A DNA stretch of 64,000 nt, taken from NCBI RefSeq assembly GCF_009846745.1, contig NZ_AQPF01000017.1, positions 1 through 64,000 on the forward strand. Direction: 5' to 3'. Position 1 is the stretch's first letter. Each line of letters begins with the position of its first letter. The DNA comes from Alloalcanivorax xiamenensis. Lineage in GTDB: Bacteria; Pseudomonadota; Gammaproteobacteria; Pseudomonadales; Alcanivoracaceae. Positions 17,702 to 27,076 of the stretch are shown here, piece after piece. The position numbers and the translations under genes were made by a program. Below the pieces are notes generated by a model that saw nothing but the letters and a program-made list of their open reading frames with translations, made no database searches and had not been told where the DNA came from.

Positions 17702-18859
17702 TCAGCGTTTCTTGCCCGGCAGCGTATTCATGGTCTTACAGATGATGCCCAGCATGATCTCGTCGGCGCCGCCGCCGATGGAGCCGAGCCGGCCGTCGCG
17801 GTACAGCTGGCTGGCGGGGTTGTCCCACATGAAACCGTTGCCGCCCCAGAACTGCAGGCAGGAGTCCGCGACTTCCCGGGCCAGGCGGCCTACTTTCAAT
17901 TTCGCCATGGACGCCAGCTGCAGCACATCCTTGCCGTTGATGTAGAGCTCACAGGCGCGGTAGGTGAGGGCGCGCAGAGCTTCCACCTCGGTTTGCAGTT
18001 CAGCCAGGCGGAAGTGCACGGTCTGATTGTCCAGCAGACTCATGCCGAACACCTTGCGCTCGCGGGCGTACTCGATGGTTTCGTCGATTACGTGTTCCAT
18101 GCCCTTGAGGCTGTTGGATGCGGCGAACAGACGCTCTTCCTGGAACTGCATCATCTGCATCATGAAACCCATGCCTTCCTGGCCGATCAGATTGCGTTGC
18201 GGCACGCGCACGTTGTCGAAAAATACCTGGGCGGTTTCCGAGGAACGCATTCCCAGTTTGTCCAGTGGTTTGTCCACGGTGATGCCGGCGGCGTCCTTGG
18301 GGACCACGATCAGGGATTTGTTGATGTGCGGCTTGTCATCGGAGGTGTTCGCCAAAAGGCAGAAGAAATCGGCGCTGGGCGAATTGGTGATCCACATCTT
18401 GGTGCCGTTGATGACGTAGTCATCACCGTCTTTTTTCGCCGTGGTTTTCACCGCCGCCACATCGGAACCGGCCTGCGGCTCGGAAACGGCGATGGAGGCC
18501 ACCATGTCACCGGCGATGGCGGGAGCGAGATAGTCCCGACGCAATTCATCAGAGCCGAAGCGGGCCAGGGCCGGCGTCGCCATGTCGGTCTGCACGCCCA
18601 CCGCCAGCGGCACACCGCCGCAATGCACCGTGCCCATCTCCTCGCTCATCACCATGCCGTAGGAATAGTCCAGCCCCATGCCGCCGTACTCCACCGGCTT
18701 GGTGACGCCGAGCAGACCCAGGTCGCCCATTTTCTTGAACACGTCATGGATCGGAAAACGGCCCGCCGCCTCCCATTCCTTTACATGCGGGTTGATTTCC
18801 TTGTCGACGAATTGGCGTACCGTGCGGCGCAGTTCTTCATGTTCTTGACTGAATTTCAT
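17702..18859 (-). CDS. atuD: Citronellyl-CoA dehydrogenase, acyl-CoA dehydrogenase family (AtuD)
   Basis: A 385-residue FAD-dependent acyl-CoA dehydrogenase. SIAVSEPQAGSDVAAVKTTA and WITNSPSADFF are the flavin/substrate motifs; FGMSLLDNQ and QFWGGNGFMWDNP are typical of the C-terminal half. The position that holds the catalytic glutamate in MCAD-like enzymes reads GGGADE here, so the base probably sits on another helix, as in isovaleryl-CoA dehydrogenase. It oxidises citronellyl-CoA to geranyl-CoA in the atu pathway. AGGAG lies ten bases before the ATG. Confidence 0.87.
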   Translation of the reverse strand: MKFSQEHEELRRTVRQFVDKEINPHVKEWEAAGRFPIHDVFKKMGDLGLLGVTKPVEYGGMGLDYSYGMVMSEEMGTVHCGGVPLAVGVQTDMATPALARFGSDELRRDYLAPAIAGDMVASIAVSEPQAGSDVAAVKTTAKKDGDDYVINGTKMWITNSPSADFFCLLANTSDDKPHINKSLIVVPKDAAGITVDKPLDKLGMRSSETAQVFFDNVRVPQRNLIGQEGMGFMMQMMQFQEERLFAASNSLKGMEHVIDETIEYARERKVFGMSLLDNQTVHFRLAELQTEVEALRALTYRACELYINGKDVLQLASMAKLKVGRLAREVADSCLQFWGGNGFMWDNPASQLYRDGRLGSIGGGADEIMLGIICKTMNTLPGKKR

Positions 18860-18920
18860 GACACACTCCTGCTATGTGTTCTATTCGATTTGACTGACGT
18901 CCAGGCTGATTCTTTAGCCA

Positions 18921-18997
18921 CTGTGGGAGCTTGCTTGCAAGCGAATATCACTAAACGTCCGAGCGAACCCCATTCGCTTGCAAGCAAGCTCCCACAG
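18921..18997. repeat. REP-like palindrome, TTGCAAGCAAG type
   Basis: Inverted repeat of about 26-base arms (CTGTGGGAGCTTGCTTGCAA and the rest of the arm, then its complement), with a 25-base loop, between atuC and atuD. A short GTTAACTGTCAACTT remnant after it matches the outer arm of the nested elements at 2177 and 60308, so this may be a degraded copy of the compound element. Confidence 0.85.
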
Positions 18998-19035
18998 CGG
19001 CTCATTAACTATTCACTGTTAACTGTCAACTTCAT

Positions 19036-20646
19036 TCATAGTCTTGCCACGCCAAAGGTGTTGCCATTGAGCTGGCGGTGTTCCGCCTGACGGCAAATAT
19101 CCAGAACATAGGCCAGCACCCGGCGGGTATCGCGCGGATCGATGATGCCGTCGTCCCATAAGTGGGCGGTGCCATAGAGCGCGGTGGATTGCGCGTCCAG
19201 TTTCTGCGCGGTGCTTTGCTGCAGCATCTCCAGCACTTTCTCATCCGGTTCGATACCGTTGGCCCGCTGTTTGGCTTCGGCGACGATGCGCAGCACCATG
19301 CCGGCCTGCTGGCCGCCCATCACCGCCACGCGGGAATTGGGCCAGGCGAAAATAAAGCGCGGATCCAGGCCCCGGCCGCACATGGCGTAGTTGCCGGCGC
19401 CATAGGAGCCGCCGATGACAATGGACATTTTCGGCACCCGGGCGTTGGCCACCGCCTGGATCATCTTCGAGCCGTGCTTGATCACGCCGTTGCGTTCGGC
19501 GTCGGTACCGACCATGAAGCCGGTGGTGTTGTGCAGAAACAGCAACGGTCGACTGCTCTGGTCACACAATTGAATAAACTGGGCCGCCTTGGCCGCGCCG
19601 CGCGGCGTGATCGGCCCGTTATTGCCCAGTACGCCCACGGGTTGACCTTCGATAGCGATCCAGCCGCATACGGTGGCGCCGTCCCAGTCGTTCTTGAAGT
19701 CGACGAAGTTGGAATCGTCGGCGATCCGTGCGATCACTTCGCGTACGTCGTAGGGTTTCTTGGCGTCGCTGGGCACCACGCCCAGCAGTTCCTCTTCGTC
19801 ATAGCGGGGCGGTACCCAATCCCCGGCGGCCGGCGCATCGTCGCGCCAGCCGAGTACCCCCATCAGGTCCCGCGCCTGACGGATGCCGTCGGCATCGTCA
19901 TCGGCCAGATATTCGGCGGTACCGGCCACTCCGGTGTGCATTTCAGCGCCACCCAGCGCCTCGTCGGTGGCGATCTCACCGGTGGCGGCTTTCAGCAATG
20001 GCGGGCCGGCCAGGAACATCTTGGCGCGGTCACGGACCAGAATGACGTAGTCGGAAAGACCCGGCTGATAAGCGCCGCCGGCGGTGGCGTTGCCATGCAC
20101 CACGGTGATTTGCGGAATACCGGCGGCGGACAGCCGGGCCTGGTTGGCGAAGGTCCGCGCGCCTTCCACGAAGACCTCGGCGGCGTAGTTCAGATTGGCG
20201 CCGCCGGATTCCACCAGACTCACCACGGGGAGTTTGTTTTCCAGAGCGATACGTTGCAGGCGCAACGTTTTGTTCAGGCCGGAAGGGGTAATGGTGCCGC
20301 CCTTGATGGCGGAATTGGAGGCGGTCACCAGACAGCGCACGCCGGCCACATAACCGATCCCGGCAATACTGCCGCCGCCGGCCTCGGTTCCGTCCTTGTC
20401 ATCGTGCATGCGATAGCCGGACAGATTCATCAGGCTGAGAAACGGCGAGCCTGGATCGAGCAGACGGGCGACCCGCTCATGGGGCAGCAACTGGCCCCGT
20501 TTCTCGAATTTAGCGCGCTTGGCTTCCGAGGCGTCCACCACGCCCTGCTCGATGGCGCGGAACTCCTCCACGGCCTTTAGCATGGCCTCCCGGCTTTCGC
20601 GGAAGCTGTCGCTGTTGACGTCCAGGCTGGTTTCCAGTACGGGCAT
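19036..20646 (-). CDS. atuC: Geranyl-CoA carboxylase carboxyltransferase (beta) subunit (AtuC)
   Basis: A 536-residue biotin-dependent carboxyltransferase with the usual two crotonase-like halves: GGSIAGIGYVAGVRC and LVESGGANLNYAAEVF in the first, GVLGNNGPITPRGAAKAAQF and MSIVIGGSYGAGNYAMCGR in the second. It pairs with AtuF. The beta subunits of methylcrotonyl- and geranyl-CoA carboxylases are close relatives; the neighbours support AtuC. The gene starts 27 bases after atuB, so the two share a transcript. The start beginning MPVLETSLDV has only a weak Shine-Dalgarno. Confidence 0.85.
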   Translation of the reverse strand: MPVLETSLDVNSDSFRESREAMLKAVEEFRAIEQGVVDASEAKRAKFEKRGQLLPHERVARLLDPGSPFLSLMNLSGYRMHDDKDGTEAGGGSIAGIGYVAGVRCLVTASNSAIKGGTITPSGLNKTLRLQRIALENKLPVVSLVESGGANLNYAAEVFVEGARTFANQARLSAAGIPQITVVHGNATAGGAYQPGLSDYVILVRDRAKMFLAGPPLLKAATGEIATDEALGGAEMHTGVAGTAEYLADDDADGIRQARDLMGVLGWRDDAPAAGDWVPPRYDEEELLGVVPSDAKKPYDVREVIARIADDSNFVDFKNDWDGATVCGWIAIEGQPVGVLGNNGPITPRGAAKAAQFIQLCDQSSRPLLFLHNTTGFMVGTDAERNGVIKHGSKMIQAVANARVPKMSIVIGGSYGAGNYAMCGRGLDPRFIFAWPNSRVAVMGGQQAGMVLRIVAEAKQRANGIEPDEKVLEMLQQSTAQKLDAQSTALYGTAHLWDDGIIDPRDTRRVLAYVLDICRQAEHRQLNGNTFGVARL

Positions 20647-20673
20647 GATCGGGTCCTGTCAGTATTCGCGGAT

Positions 20674-21546
20674 TCAGTCTTGTTTGAAAATGGCGGGCGT
20701 GATGGCGCGGTGGAAGCCGTCGAAGGGCTCGCTGCGCTTATGTTCCGGCAACGGGAAAATCGCCACGTTGCCCTGGCTGGCGCCGCCGTCGATACGCAGC
20801 GTGTCGCCACTGATGAAGGCCGCGGCATCGCTGAGCAGGAAGCAGATCGCCGAGGATACTTCCGCTTCCACGCCCATGCGTTTCAACGGCACCGCGGAGC
20901 GCAGCGTTTTGAGAATGTTCTGGAACGCTTCTGGATAAGTGTCCATGCCAGAGGAGGCAATCCATCCCGGGGCTACTGCGTTCACCCGCACGCCGCAGCA
21001 TCCCCATTCCACCGAGGCGGTCTTGGTGAAGTTGTCCATGCCGGCGCGGGCGGCGCCGGAGTGCCCCATGCCGGGCATGCCGCCCCACATGTCGGCGACG
21101 ATGTTGACGATGGCGCCGCCGTGTTGGTTCATACCTTGCGTGAACACTTCCCGGGCCATCACGAAGCCGCCGGTGAGGTTGGTGCGGATCACCGTTTCCC
21201 AGCCTTTCTGGCTGATCAGCGCCAGCGGTGCGGGAAACTGGCCGCCGGCATTGTTGACCAGACCATGCACCTGGCCCACCGCCTGGTAGATCTCCGCCAC
21301 CGTCGTGCGCACCCGTTCCTCTTCCCGGATGTCGCAACTGAAATACAGGGCTTCGCGGCCGGTGTCCTGCTGTATTTCCTCGGCCACCTCGCGCAACTTG
21401 TCTTCGCCGCGGCCGATCAGTACCACCCTGGCGCCGAGCGCCGCCAATTCATGCGCGGTGCAACGACCAATACCGGAACCGCCGCCGGTGACAATGATGT
21501 TGCGGTCGGCGAACAGGTTTTCCCGAAAGACGGAACGGTAGGGCAT
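20674..21546 (-). CDS. atuB: SDR-family oxidoreductase AtuB
   Basis: A 290-residue SDR with cofactor motif TGGGSGIGRCT (residues 20-30) and NNAGGQ. The usual catalytic Tyr-x-x-x-Lys is absent: the aligned stretch is GHSGAARAG, putting Ser163 and Arg167 at those positions. That pattern resembles 2,4-dienoyl-CoA-reductase-like SDRs, which also lack the tyrosine. AtuB is usually annotated as a citronellol/citronellal dehydrogenase, so the real chemistry deserves care. AGGA precedes the ATG. Position after atuA and before atuC matches P. aeruginosa. Confidence 0.8.
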   Translation of the reverse strand: MPYRSVFRENLFADRNIIVTGGGSGIGRCTAHELAALGARVVLIGRGEDKLREVAEEIQQDTGREALYFSCDIREEERVRTTVAEIYQAVGQVHGLVNNAGGQFPAPLALISQKGWETVIRTNLTGGFVMAREVFTQGMNQHGGAIVNIVADMWGGMPGMGHSGAARAGMDNFTKTASVEWGCCGVRVNAVAPGWIASSGMDTYPEAFQNILKTLRSAVPLKRMGVEAEVSSAICFLLSDAAAFISGDTLRIDGGASQGNVAIFPLPEHKRSEPFDGFHRAITPAIFKQD

Positions 21547-21793
21547 GGGTAACAGTCCTTTATAGCTGTGTGGTCGGCTGAAATGTCACTGCGCTTGGCG
21601 CTGGGCTGGGCCAGACGCCAGGCGCTAAAGTCAAAACCCGGAGCTGCTGGCGTTGCGGAAATAACAAAGCGTTTTCGTGCTTGCCAGGGCATTGGGGCTG
21701 GTTTTGCATTATCGGCGTCCGGCGTCCCTAATATTCCCTGGGCCGGCGGCAGGCGCGGACTCTTAGCGGCCAGCGAACCTTGAAATCGCCCGC

Positions 21794-21920
21794 TCATGAC
21801 ACCCGCCTTGCTATTTCTTCACTGACCGCCACCGGCATGTCCAGCAACTGCTGCGCGAACGCCTTGCCCTGCGGATCAATGCGCAGACTGGCGATGCCGC
21901 CGCCGCCCAGCGCGTTGCGC
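21794..21920 (-). pseudogene. atuA: Out-of-frame 3' end of atuA
   Basis: This segment encodes RNALGGGGIASLRIDPQGK and then a helix ending EEIARRVS and a stop. It continues the AtuA family sequence but is in a different frame from the main gene. The shift point is near 21920-21924. It is either a true small deletion or an assembly error. Confidence 0.75.
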
Positions 21921-23561
21921 AGCGAAGGCGTGCATGCCGGGCAGCTCCCAGCGGCTGACCGAGCCGGTTTCCGGATCGAGCACATGCCGCATGTAGTCCG
22001 CCACCGCGGCCTCACTCAGCGCCGCGCGTAAATAGGGCAGGTAAACCGGGTCCCGGGCGATAACGCCGATGTTGGCGTGGTTGCCCTTGTCGCCGGAGCG
22101 GGCCCAGGCCAGTTTCACCAACGGCACCTCGGTGTCGCCGGAGGCAGTCTCGCCGTCCGTTTGCGGGGCCGGTTTCGTCAGCGGCTCGCCGGCGGGAATG
22201 GCCACCGGCAGGGTTTCACCGTTGACGTCCACCGTGACCGGCACCTTCTGTTTACCGATAAGGGTGGAATAAAGACGAATACGGGGCATCGGCTTGGGCC
22301 GGCCGCCGACCAGACCGGACAAGCCCGGGGCCATGCCGGTGGCGGCCTGGGCGATTTCCCGGGCGAACAGACCCAGGGCCTTGCGGTCGTCGTGCAGGGC
22401 GGCGATTTTCACCACGACTTCGCGGCTGTCCTGGCGGCGCGCCTGGTTGCCGTAGGTGGCCTCGCTGCCGAGGATTTCCACGCTGACATCCCGGAAGGGC
22501 GCCAGCCCCGCCTGTTTGAACTGCGCCGCCACCTTGCCGAGGATGGCGTCGGCCACTACTTGGCCCTTGGCGGGGGCGTCGATGCCGCCCATCAGGAAAG
22601 AGGCGGTGATGCGTTGGCCGTCGGGGTAGGTAGCGGACACCTTGTAAGTGTCGGTGGGGGGCAGCCCGCGCGCGCCGCTGACTTTGACACGATCCGGCCC
22701 GTCCTGGGTGAGAGTGACGTTGGTGAAGTCGCAGACCACGTCGGGAAGGATGTACTGGCGCGGATCGCCGATTTCATAGAGCAGTTGCTCACCGACGGTG
22801 GCGGGGGTGACCAGTCCCCCGGTGTCCGCCGGTTTGGTGATCACCACGGTACCGTCCCGGTGGCATTCGGCGACCGGGAAGCCCATGTTGTCGAAGCCGG
22901 GCACATCGCGCCAATCGGTGAAGTTGCCGCCGGTGCATTGGGCCCCGCACTCGATCAGATGGCCGGCCAGGGAGCCTTGGGCCAGCCGGTCATAATCGTT
23001 GTCGGCCCACTGGAACTCATGCAGCAACGGGCCCAGCACCAGAGCGGAGTCGGCGATACGGCCAGTCAGCACCAGGTCGGCGCCAGCGTCCAGAGCGGCC
23101 TTGATCGGCAGGGCGCCAAGGTAGGCGTTCATGGTCACGGTAATTGGCGGCAAGGCCGCGCCGGTGTCCATTTCCCGGCAGTCGGTGAACTCGGCCCGGC
23201 GCGGATTAAGATCGTCGCCTTCCACCAGGGCGATGTTCAGCTCGACGCCGGCCTCGGCGAACACCTTGCTCAGTGCATCCCGGCAGGCCCTGAGATTCAC
23301 GCCGCCGGCGTTACTGATCACCTTGATGCCCTTGTCCTTGATCTCCCGGGCCAGCGGCGCCATCACCTGGGTGACAAAATCGTGGGCGTAGCCGGCGTTG
23401 GCGTCCTTCATGCGCGCCCCGGCCATGATCGACAGGGTGACCTCGGCCAGATAGTCGAACACCAGATAGTCGATATTGCCCTGGCGGACCAGTTGGAAGG
23501 CGGCGCTGTTGGTGTCGCCCCAGAAGCCGGCGGCGCAACCGATGCGGGTGATGTCGCTCAT
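21876..23561 (-). CDS. atuA: Acyclic terpene utilization protein AtuA (DUF1446), probably frameshifted near the 3' end
   Basis: A DUF1446 protein, the first gene of atu clusters and required for growth on citronellol, though its reaction is unknown. It begins MSDITRIGCAAGFWGDTN and shows the family motifs VLTGRIADSALVLGP and WARSGDKGNHANIGVI. As written the frame ends after WELPGMHAF with a basic out-of-frame tail, giving 561 residues. The expected tail (GGGGIASLRIDPQGKAFAQQ) lies in another frame immediately downstream, ending at 21794. Restoring it with eight extra bases gives 591 residues. The start at 23561 follows an AtuR-type palindrome by about 46 bases. Confidence 0.8.
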   Translation of the reverse strand: MSDITRIGCAAGFWGDTNSAAFQLVRQGNIDYLVFDYLAEVTLSIMAGARMKDANAGYAHDFVTQVMAPLAREIKDKGIKVISNAGGVNLRACRDALSKVFAEAGVELNIALVEGDDLNPRRAEFTDCREMDTGAALPPITVTMNAYLGALPIKAALDAGADLVLTGRIADSALVLGPLLHEFQWADNDYDRLAQGSLAGHLIECGAQCTGGNFTDWRDVPGFDNMGFPVAECHRDGTVVITKPADTGGLVTPATVGEQLLYEIGDPRQYILPDVVCDFTNVTLTQDGPDRVKVSGARGLPPTDTYKVSATYPDGQRITASFLMGGIDAPAKGQVVADAILGKVAAQFKQAGLAPFRDVSVEILGSEATYGNQARRQDSREVVVKIAALHDDRKALGLFAREIAQAATGMAPGLSGLVGGRPKPMPRIRLYSTLIGKQKVPVTVDVNGETLPVAIPAGEPLTKPAPQTDGETASGDTEVPLVKLAWARSGDKGNHANIGVIARDPVYLPYLRAALSEAAVADYMRHVLDPETGSVSRWELPGMHAFAAQRAGRRRHRQSAH

Positions 23562-23607
23562 GATTGTAGGGGCCTGATTCCCGTTGCTTTGGATGAGTTC
23601 GTAAGCT

Positions 23608-23625
23608 ACCAAGCAAGCGCTTGGT
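23608..23625. promoter_or_regulatory. Palindromic operator upstream of atuA, probable AtuR site
   Basis: ACCAAGC-AAGC-GCTTGGT: 7-bp inverted arms around 4 bases, 46 bases before the atuA start. Sixteen of its 18 bases recur at 34880-34897 in front of the TetR gene. In P. aeruginosa AtuR is a TetR repressor that binds inverted repeats in the atuA-atuR intergenic region, which fits. Confidence 0.75.
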
Positions 23626-23715
23626 TTGGCAAGTAGGGAAATGCCTTGATGATCCCGTGCGAGAGCGGGTTCCATGGCCTGGCCATGACTGGCCATGAAG
23701 AGAAGCGTGGCCGGT

Positions 23716-24675
23716 TCACTTAGGCAGGTAGTTTGCTCCGTGCCGTTTAAAGGCATCCGCCAATACGCGCAGGCCCGCCATCCTGGGACCTTGTTTGTGG
23801 GTAATGAAGAAAACCTGATTGTGTAATGGCGCGGTTTTCAGGACCAGGGCATGCACTTGCCCTTCTTTTTCTGATCGCCGTACTGCTGAGGTGGGGGCCA
23901 TGGTGAGCATGGAGGTTGCATTGACGATTGCCAGATTGGCGTAGAACGCGGAAGACTCCAGTTTCGCCTGTGGCGGTGGCAGCTCCGCGGCCAGGAACAT
24001 CCCCTCGACCATCCGCCGGGTATGAGTGCTGTGCTCAGGCAATATCCATTCCTCGGCCAGTAGCTCCTGCAACCTGACGTTGCGGCGTCTCGCCAGAGGG
24101 TGATCCGGAGCACAGGCGACAAGCAGCCCGTCGGTAGTGATGTATTCGAAGTCAAGGTCGGCGAATCGCTCGGATTCGATGGTCCCGGCATTCAGCACCC
24201 CGAGAACGCAATCCAGTCTGCCGCGATGCAACAGTTCCAACATGGATCCGGCGGAGGCCTGGTGGAAAGACATGCGCGGCAGAGTGCCTTGTTCCTGCAG
24301 GTCTCTTACCACGGCGGGCACCAGAGAAATAGAGGTTACCGGCAGAACACCAATGCGGATCAGCGGCTCCACCACGCTCGCGTTGCTGGCGGTAACCGCC
24401 GCATCGAGGGAGGCCAGGGAATGACGCAATCGCTCCAGGGCCATACGGCCGGCGGCGGTGAGGCGGGCACCGCGGGTGGTGCGTTCAAAAAGGGTGGCAT
24501 TGAATGCCGCTTCGAGGTCGTGGGCCATCCCGGTCACAGCAGGTTGGGTGAGGGATAGCCGATTGGCGGCGGCGGTCAGGGAGCCCGTCTTATCGACCAG
24601 TTCGATCAGCCGTAAGTGCTTGATTCTGAGGTGGTCGAGTCGCGACCCGCGTTCAGCCGTGGAAAACTTTGACAT
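23716..24675 (-). CDS. LysR family regulator of the catabolic operon
   Basis: A 319-residue LysR-type regulator: helix-turn-helix GSLTAAANRLSLTQPAVTGM at about residues 31-50, then LFERTTRGARLT and an effector domain. It is divergent from the CoA-transferase gene across 166 bases that contain TTAT-N8-ATAA (24685-24700), a plausible LysR box, so it probably controls the operon at 24842-34745. Its 3' end faces atuA on the same strand, so read-through could reach atuA. The start beginning MSKFSTAERG has only a weak ribosome-binding site. Confidence 0.88.
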   Translation of the reverse strand: MSKFSTAERGSRLDHLRIKHLRLIELVDKTGSLTAAANRLSLTQPAVTGMAHDLEAAFNATLFERTTRGARLTAAGRMALERLRHSLASLDAAVTASNASVVEPLIRIGVLPVTSISLVPAVVRDLQEQGTLPRMSFHQASAGSMLELLHRGRLDCVLGVLNAGTIESERFADLDFEYITTDGLLVACAPDHPLARRRNVRLQELLAEEWILPEHSTHTRRMVEGMFLAAELPPPQAKLESSAFYANLAIVNATSMLTMAPTSAVRRSEKEGQVHALVLKTAPLHNQVFFITHKQGPRMAGLRVLADAFKRHGANYLPK

Positions 24676-24684
24676 AACAATCTC

Positions 24685-24700
24685 TTATGAATCCATATAA
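24685..24700. promoter_or_regulatory. Candidate LysR-type operator
   Basis: TTATGAATCCATATAA, an interrupted palindrome containing the T-N11-A pattern, lies between the divergent LysR and CoA-transferase genes. Position and pattern fit autoregulation and operon activation; not proven. Confidence 0.4.
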
Positions 24701-24841
24701 TCATCCTAATTTACTCTGATGTCCGGGCTTCGCACAATGCGACACAAGCTTGATCGGGCGGACTCTTTGAATCCGCCCCGGGCAAGGCCATTGAGAATAG
24801 CGCCGACTTCGCCACCGGCCGCCAAGAACAAAGGAGACAAT

Positions 24842-25930
24842 ATGGAATTTATGCCCCTGAAAGGGATCCGGGTGCTTGATTTTTCGCATGTGATCGCCGG
24901 CCCCTTCGCTTCTCACTATCTCGCCCAGATGGGGGCGGATGTCCTTAAGGTGGAAAACGTCAACGGTGGCGATGTGATGCGTCGTAATGCCAAGGGTCCC
25001 AGGTCCTACCTGGCCTTTAATGCCGGCAAGAAGCATCTGGCGCTGGACATCACCGGCGAAGAAGGTCGTAAGCGAGTGCTCGATGAGGTGGCACGAGCGG
25101 ATATCCTGCTGGATAACCTGAAACCCGGCACCCTGGAAAAAAATGGTTTCGGTCCGGACGACTTGAGCAAGATCAACCCGCGTTTGATCTATTGTGCGAT
25201 TTCCGGATTTGGTCGCGAGGGCACCTGGTCCAAGCGATTGGCCTATGACCATGTGGTACAGGCGGCGACCGGCATGATGCTGATGGCGGGTGGGGAAGGT
25301 GACCCACCGATCAAGACCGGATTTCCGGTGATAGATACGGCCACCGGCATTATCGGAGCTCTGGCTATCGTCAGTGCTTTGCACGAGCGCGAGCGGACAG
25401 GCAAGGGCACCTTTCTGGATGTTTCAATGACCGGTGCCGCCATGCAACTGATGTATCCATTTGCCTGTGAGGCCATGACAACGGGGGAGTCACCGTCCCG
25501 CGTGGGGAATCAAGGGTACTCCGGCAGCCCGGCCGCGGATCTGTTCTCAACAGCGGATGGGCGTATCGCTTTGGGCGTCAATACCCCCAAGCAGTTCCTG
25601 GCTCTGCTTGGTGTTCTGGGAATGCTCGACGCCGCTGAAAATCCAGACTTCTTCGAAATGCCCATTGATGCTTCGGCACCGGCGTCTTTTTTACGGTCCA
25701 GGGATCCGGCGGCGCTCAAGGCGGCGCTCGCCGAGCGAATTTCAGTCTGGAGCGGAGAGCAGCTGGAGCGTGAGCTCATGGAGGTCCAGGTGCCCGCTGC
25801 CCAGGTACAGCGTATCGGTGAATTTGCCGAGCAGGCACTAAGACAAGGTGGCCTTGCCAGAGTCCGGCTTGAGGAGGGTGAGGATTATGTCCATAGCCCC
25901 GGGCTTGGCTTCCGCACCAGACAGCTCTAG
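24842..25930 (+). CDS. CaiB/BaiF family CoA-transferase
   Basis: A family III CoA-transferase of 362 residues, somewhat shorter than the usual 400 or so. It has the N-terminal ALD-type motif (VLDFSHVIAGPFASHYLAQM) and the catalytic aspartate in LAYDHVVQAATG (Asp136), which forms the mixed anhydride in this family. It moves CoA between carboxylic acids, so it probably activates the acid produced by the pathway. AAGGAGA precedes the ATG. First gene of the LysR-linked operon; donor and acceptor are unknown. Confidence 0.88.
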   Translation: MEFMPLKGIRVLDFSHVIAGPFASHYLAQMGADVLKVENVNGGDVMRRNAKGPRSYLAFNAGKKHLALDITGEEGRKRVLDEVARADILLDNLKPGTLEKNGFGPDDLSKINPRLIYCAISGFGREGTWSKRLAYDHVVQAATGMMLMAGGEGDPPIKTGFPVIDTATGIIGALAIVSALHERERTGKGTFLDVSMTGAAMQLMYPFACEAMTTGESPSRVGNQGYSGSPAADLFSTADGRIALGVNTPKQFLALLGVLGMLDAAENPDFFEMPIDASAPASFLRSRDPAALKAALAERISVWSGEQLERELMEVQVPAAQVQRIGEFAEQALRQGGLARVRLEEGEDYVHSPGLGFRTRQL

Positions 25931-26001
25931 AAGCAACCCTTCGCCATTTCGATCGACCACCACGATTTTGCCTGTAAGGTTACAGCCGGGAGGAGAACAC
26001 A

Positions 26002-26874
26002 ATGACCGCTAATGCCCTGCCCATGGAATTAATTGATATCGAAAGCCGTTACCAGCACATCAAGCCGGTACCGCGCATGCCCAATTTCGCCGCCTGGATC
26101 GAAGGGGTTGATTTGACCCAGCCTTTGAGTGAGCCAGTGAAGGAAGAACTGCGCCAGGCCCTGAATGATTTTGAAGTGATCTTCTTCAAACCGCAGAAAC
26201 TGACAACGGAACAACACATCGAATTGGGTAAAGTGTTCGGGCCGATTTCCGACGGGTCGTATTTCGACAGGCATGCGGACACCCCGGAAGTGGAAGTGCT
26301 TGAGAACAACGCGGATCGCCCGCCGACCATCGATAACTGGCATAGCGATATTTCCTGGAAAGAAAAGGCGCCCCTGGGCACCGCGATCCAGATCACCGTG
26401 ACACCGCCGGCAGGCGGCAATACCTGCTGGTCCAGTATGAGTAAGGCCTACGAGTATCTGTCTGAGAATATGAAAGCCTACCTGCGGGACCTGCGTGCGG
26501 TGCACACCTGGGAAATCGGCCCGTTCCGTGAGTATCTGGCGTCGCAGGGAGAAGAAAAGCTGTTCTGGGCCTTGCGTAACTTTCCTCCGGTGGAACACGA
26601 CGTTGTCAAGGTCCATCCCGAATCCGATCGTCACTGTCTGTACGTCAACAGTGGATTCACGAAACGCATTGTCGGGCTGGATAAACGGGAAAGTCAGGCC
26701 ATCCTGCAGTTTCTTTTCAACTGGGTACAGCGCCCTGAATTCATGGTTCATCACCAATGGGAAGCGCATGGCATTGCCATTTGGGATAACCGGAGCACCC
26801 AGCATTATGCGGTAGCGGACTATTGGCCTTATCACCGGATCAATCAGCGCGTGACTTTTGACGTTCCCGAATAA
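26002..26874 (+). CDS. TauD/TfdA-type Fe(II)/2-oxoglutarate dioxygenase
   Basis: A 290-residue non-haem iron oxygenase. The iron triad is complete: His114 and Asp116 in NWHSDISW and His268 in QHYAVADYW; Arg279 or Arg283 would bind 2-oxoglutarate. The family hydroxylates a C-H bond next to a leaving group or heteroatom (taurine, alkyl sulfates, aryloxyacetates, betaines). Next to a CoA-transferase, alcohol and aldehyde dehydrogenases and an organic-acid transporter, it probably opens an otherwise inert substrate. Which one cannot be said from sequence. GGAGGAGA lies upstream. Confidence 0.9.
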   Translation: MTANALPMELIDIESRYQHIKPVPRMPNFAAWIEGVDLTQPLSEPVKEELRQALNDFEVIFFKPQKLTTEQHIELGKVFGPISDGSYFDRHADTPEVEVLENNADRPPTIDNWHSDISWKEKAPLGTAIQITVTPPAGGNTCWSSMSKAYEYLSENMKAYLRDLRAVHTWEIGPFREYLASQGEEKLFWALRNFPPVEHDVVKVHPESDRHCLYVNSGFTKRIVGLDKRESQAILQFLFNWVQRPEFMVHHQWEAHGIAIWDNRSTQHYAVADYWPYHRINQRVTFDVPE

Positions 26875-27076
26875 CGGGAACGGATTGGTGTGAATGCGTG
26901 ATCCGGGACCAGGCCCTGTGCGCGGCGCGACCGATTCCGCCAACAAGCCGGTGGAATGCGGATCGGCGTTGCTCTGAAGTGGGCCTGGATTTCCAGGTTC
27001 ATTCCTGTTTCGGAAATGATGTGCCCGAGGCACACAATAAAAATAGCAAAGGCCGCCAGCGCGGCAGGAGGAGAGT

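Noticed and set aside
14501..20646. Assignment of the carboxylase, dehydrogenase and hydratase genes to leucine (liu) catabolism
   Set aside because: Domains alone would allow it, but the presence and order of atuA, atuB and the VLACS gene, plus the AtuR-type operator, fit the atu cluster better.
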